Of a DNA stretch of 7,578 nucleotides, positions 5,457-7,578 are shown one piece after another; the first letter of the stretch is position 1; every line of letters begins with the position of its first letter. The DNA is taken from positions 20,269 to 27,846 of the forward strand of contig JAJQIP010000130.1 of NCBI GenBank assembly GCA_021199145.1, in the 5' to 3' direction. The notes under the pieces are model-generated. The model had not been told where the DNA came from. It saw only the letters and a program-made list of their open reading frames with translations, and ran no database searches. The stretch is from Porphyromonadaceae bacterium. GTDB lineage: Bacteria > Bacteroidota > Bacteroidia > Bacteroidales > UBA11471. The position numbers and the translations under genes are program-made.

Positions 5457-7578
5457 ATGATAAAGTCCGTTCTGCCTGTTCTCGATATGAGTTGTGTGGT
5501 CTGTGCCGGCAACGTGGAGAATGCCGTGAAAAGGCTGCAGGGCGTACGCTCGGCCTCCGTGAACTTCGCCTCCGAAAACCTCCTGATTGAATACGATCCG
5601 GCTGTCATCTCCCTCGACAGGATTCAGGCTGCTGTACAGGCGGCGGGTTATGACCTGATTCTCTCGGAAGAGGAGAAGGAGAGGCAGCGGGAAGAACTCT
5701 CCCGCCGCCACTACCGCCGACTGCGTAACCGGACTGTCGTGGCATGGGTTTTTGCCCTCCCCGTGGTGATTCTCTCGATGGGCTTCGGCGATTTACCCCA
5801 CATCAAATGGCTGCTATTGCTCCTCACCCTCCCCGTTCTCTTCTATGCCGGCCAACCTTTTTACCGGCATGCTATAAAGCAACTGCAGCAACACACGGTG
5901 GGCATGGATACGCTGGTCGCCCTAAGCACCTTCATGGCCTTTCTCTTGAGTCTGCTCATGACCCTCTTTCCCGATTTCTGGACCCGCCACGGCATCGAGG
6001 CGCATCTCTATTACGAGGCTTCGGGTATGATTATCGCCTTCGTCCTCATCGGGAAACTCATGGAGGAACGGGCCAGGCGGAGTACCTCTTCAGCATTGAA
6101 GGCTCTTATGGGACTGCAGCCGCAGACCGCCTTGAAACGTTGCGGAGAGGAGTTTGTCGAGGTGGGCATCGCCACCCTGAAAGAGGGGGATTTCATTCAG
6201 GTACGGCCGGGGGAAAAGGTGGCGGTGGACGGAAAGGTCACGGAGGGGGAATCCTTCGTGGACGAGAGTATGATAACCGGCGAACCGATTCCCGTCTCTA
6301 AAAAGGGCGGCGACAGAGTGTTGGCGGGGACTATCAATTGCGACGGAAGCCTCACGGTGGAGGCGCAGGGCGTAGGGGCGCAGACGCTGCTCGCCCATAT
6401 CGTACAACGGGTGCAGGAGGCGCAGGGCAGCAAGGCGCCCGTACAACGGTTGGCCGACCGTATCAGCTCCCGATTTGTTCCGACCATCATAGCCATCGCT
6501 CTCCTCACCTTCATTGGATGGAATCTCTTTTACACCGGCGAGGGCCGTTGGGCCCACAGCCTGATTACCGCCATATCGGTTCTGGTCATCGCCTGTCCCT
6601 GCGCACTGGGACTGGCCACGCCTACGGCCCTGACCGTCGGCATCGGCAAGGCGGCTCGGGAACATATCTTGATAAAGGATGCCGCCGCCCTCGAAAAGAT
6701 GGGTCAGGTCGACAGCATGGTTCTGGACAAGACGGGAACGCTCACCGAGGGCCGCCCCGAAGTCTCCGATGTCCTCTGGCTACAACCGGAGGATGACCGG
6801 CGGGTAGGGTTGCTGGTGGCGGCGGAGGGACACTCCCAGCATCCTCTGGCCAAGGCTATCGTGCGCCGTTGGAGCGACCGGCCGGCCGCCGCCGTAGATT
6901 GTTTTGAGAACCACTCGGGCAAAGGGGTGGAAGTCTCTTCGCAAGGGAAAAGGTACAGGATAGGGAGCCGCTCCTTCGTCGGACCGTCAATTCCCCTTTC
7001 TCCAGAGGCGGAGGAGCGTATTGCCTCTTGGCGGGAGGAGGGCAAGAGCATCGTCTGTTACGGAGGGGAGGAGGGCATTATTGCCGTCATCGCTGTCACC
7101 GATACCATCAAGGACTCCTCCGCTGAGGCGGTCGAGGCTCTGCACCGACTCGGCATCGAGGTCTATATGCTCACGGGCGACAACGGGGCGACCGCCCGTT
7201 CGGTGGCGCAGAAAATAGGGATTACGCATCTCCGGGCGGAGGCCCTGCCGCAGGATAAGGAGGAGTTTGTCTCGGCGCTGCAAAGGGAGGGGAAGACCGT
7301 AGCCATGGTCGGCGACGGCATCAACGACTCGCAGGCTCTCGCTCGGGCCGACATAAGTATCGCCATGGGCGAAGGTACCGATGTCGCCATGCAGGTGGCG
7401 ATGGTCACGCTCATGAACTCCGACCCGCTGCTGCTCGCTCGGGCCATACGCCTCTCCCGCAGCACGAACCGTATTGTCCGGGAGAACCTCTTTTGGGCTT
7501 TTTGCTACAACATCGTCTGCATCCCCATGGCGGCCGGTGTGCTGTTCCCGCTTGGCGGCTGGCTGCTCAACCCCATGT
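5457..7578 (+). CDS. copA: Copper-exporting P1B-type ATPase (partial, 3' end outside the window)
   Basis: 707 residues are visible and the frame is still open. It is an inner-membrane pump that exports Cu+ (or Ag+) from the cytoplasm with ATP. A single N-terminal metal-binding HMA domain has DMSCVVC (C13, C16). TM1-2 span about 94-140 and TM3-4 about 150-207. The actuator domain holds TGE (274-276), TM5 is about 342-362, and TM6 carries the Cu/Ag-type CPC (380-382). The catalytic DKTGTLTEG begins at D424, followed by GHSQHPLA (His462-Pro463), TGDN (573-576) and GDGIND (619-624). TM7 carries the YN pair (684-685) typical of Cu+ pumps. TM8, with its expected M and S ligands, is cut off; I infer about 30 residues are missing. 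An in-frame ATG at 5415 would place the start before the -7 box, so 5457 is preferred. No copper regulator or chaperone gene is adjacent. Confidence 0.95.
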   Translation, partial: MIKSVLPVLDMSCVVCAGNVENAVKRLQGVRSASVNFASENLLIEYDPAVISLDRIQAAVQAAGYDLILSEEEKERQREELSRRHYRRLRNRTVVAWVFALPVVILSMGFGDLPHIKWLLLLLTLPVLFYAGQPFYRHAIKQLQQHTVGMDTLVALSTFMAFLLSLLMTLFPDFWTRHGIEAHLYYEASGMIIAFVLIGKLMEERARRSTSSALKALMGLQPQTALKRCGEEFVEVGIATLKEGDFIQVRPGEKVAVDGKVTEGESFVDESMITGEPIPVSKKGGDRVLAGTINCDGSLTVEAQGVGAQTLLAHIVQRVQEAQGSKAPVQRLADRISSRFVPTIIAIALLTFIGWNLFYTGEGRWAHSLITAISVLVIACPCALGLATPTALTVGIGKAAREHILIKDAAALEKMGQVDSMVLDKTGTLTEGRPEVSDVLWLQPEDDRRVGLLVAAEGHSQHPLAKAIVRRWSDRPAAAVDCFENHSGKGVEVSSQGKRYRIGSRSFVGPSIPLSPEAEERIASWREEGKSIVCYGGEEGIIAVIAVTDTIKDSSAEAVEALHRLGIEVYMLTGDNGATARSVAQKIGITHLRAEALPQDKEEFVSALQREGKTVAMVGDGINDSQALARADISIAMGEGTDVAMQVAMVTLMNSDPLLLARAIRLSRSTNRIVRENLFWAFCYNIVCIPMAAGVLFPLGGWLLNPM

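Noticed and set aside
5180..5608. 142-codon open frame on the minus strand
   Set aside because: It runs antisense through the second candidate RNA and the start of copA; the translation shows no recognisable domain.
1..7578. CRISPR array, insertion sequence, tRNA or phage signs
   Set aside because: I saw no spaced direct repeats of CRISPR type, no transposase motif, no tRNA-like fold and no integrase; the window reads as ordinary core chromosome apart from the regulatory RNAs.

Overview
The window looks like a chromosomal segment from a member of the Bacteroidales (Bacteroidota). Three things point there. The histidine genes have the length and wording I remember from Bacteroides-type HisG, HisD, HisC and bifunctional HisB. 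Every promoter I can place has the Bacteroidota -7 box TAnnTTTG, most with a TTTG/TTG-like -33 element 19-20 bp upstream. The rnfA tail fits an Rnf locus of this group. Coding regions are GC-rich while the gaps between them are AT-rich. I cannot name the genus.

Layout. Bases 3-140 (+) are the end of a gene that reads as rnfA, followed by a strong intrinsic terminator (159-196). Bases 247-430 (+) hold a consensus -7 box and a second intrinsic terminator about 150 nt apart with no convincing ORF between them, a candidate small RNA. Bases 482-4833 (-) are a tight histidine operon, hisG-hisD-hisC-hisB. Its control region lies at 4834-5021 (-). Bases 5022-5190 show no gene. Bases 5191-5402 (+) hold a second candidate non-coding RNA with promoter, hairpins and terminator. 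Bases 5406-7578 (+) hold a promoter and a copper-type P1B ATPase gene (copA) that runs off the window end.

How it works together. HisG, HisD, HisC and HisB carry out the first step and the last four or five chemical steps of histidine synthesis. The middle genes (hisH, hisA, hisF, hisI/E) are absent and must lie elsewhere. The most notable item is upstream of hisG: a 14-codon leader ORF with four His codons (MYTNLHHHPSHRSF), preceded by a -33/-7 promoter and followed by RNA that can fold in two mutually exclusive ways, ending in a terminator-like hairpin just before hisG. This is a full candidate for ribosome-mediated histidine attenuation in a Bacteroidota operon. The two candidate small RNAs flanking the operon are the parts of the window I cannot assign to a known family.
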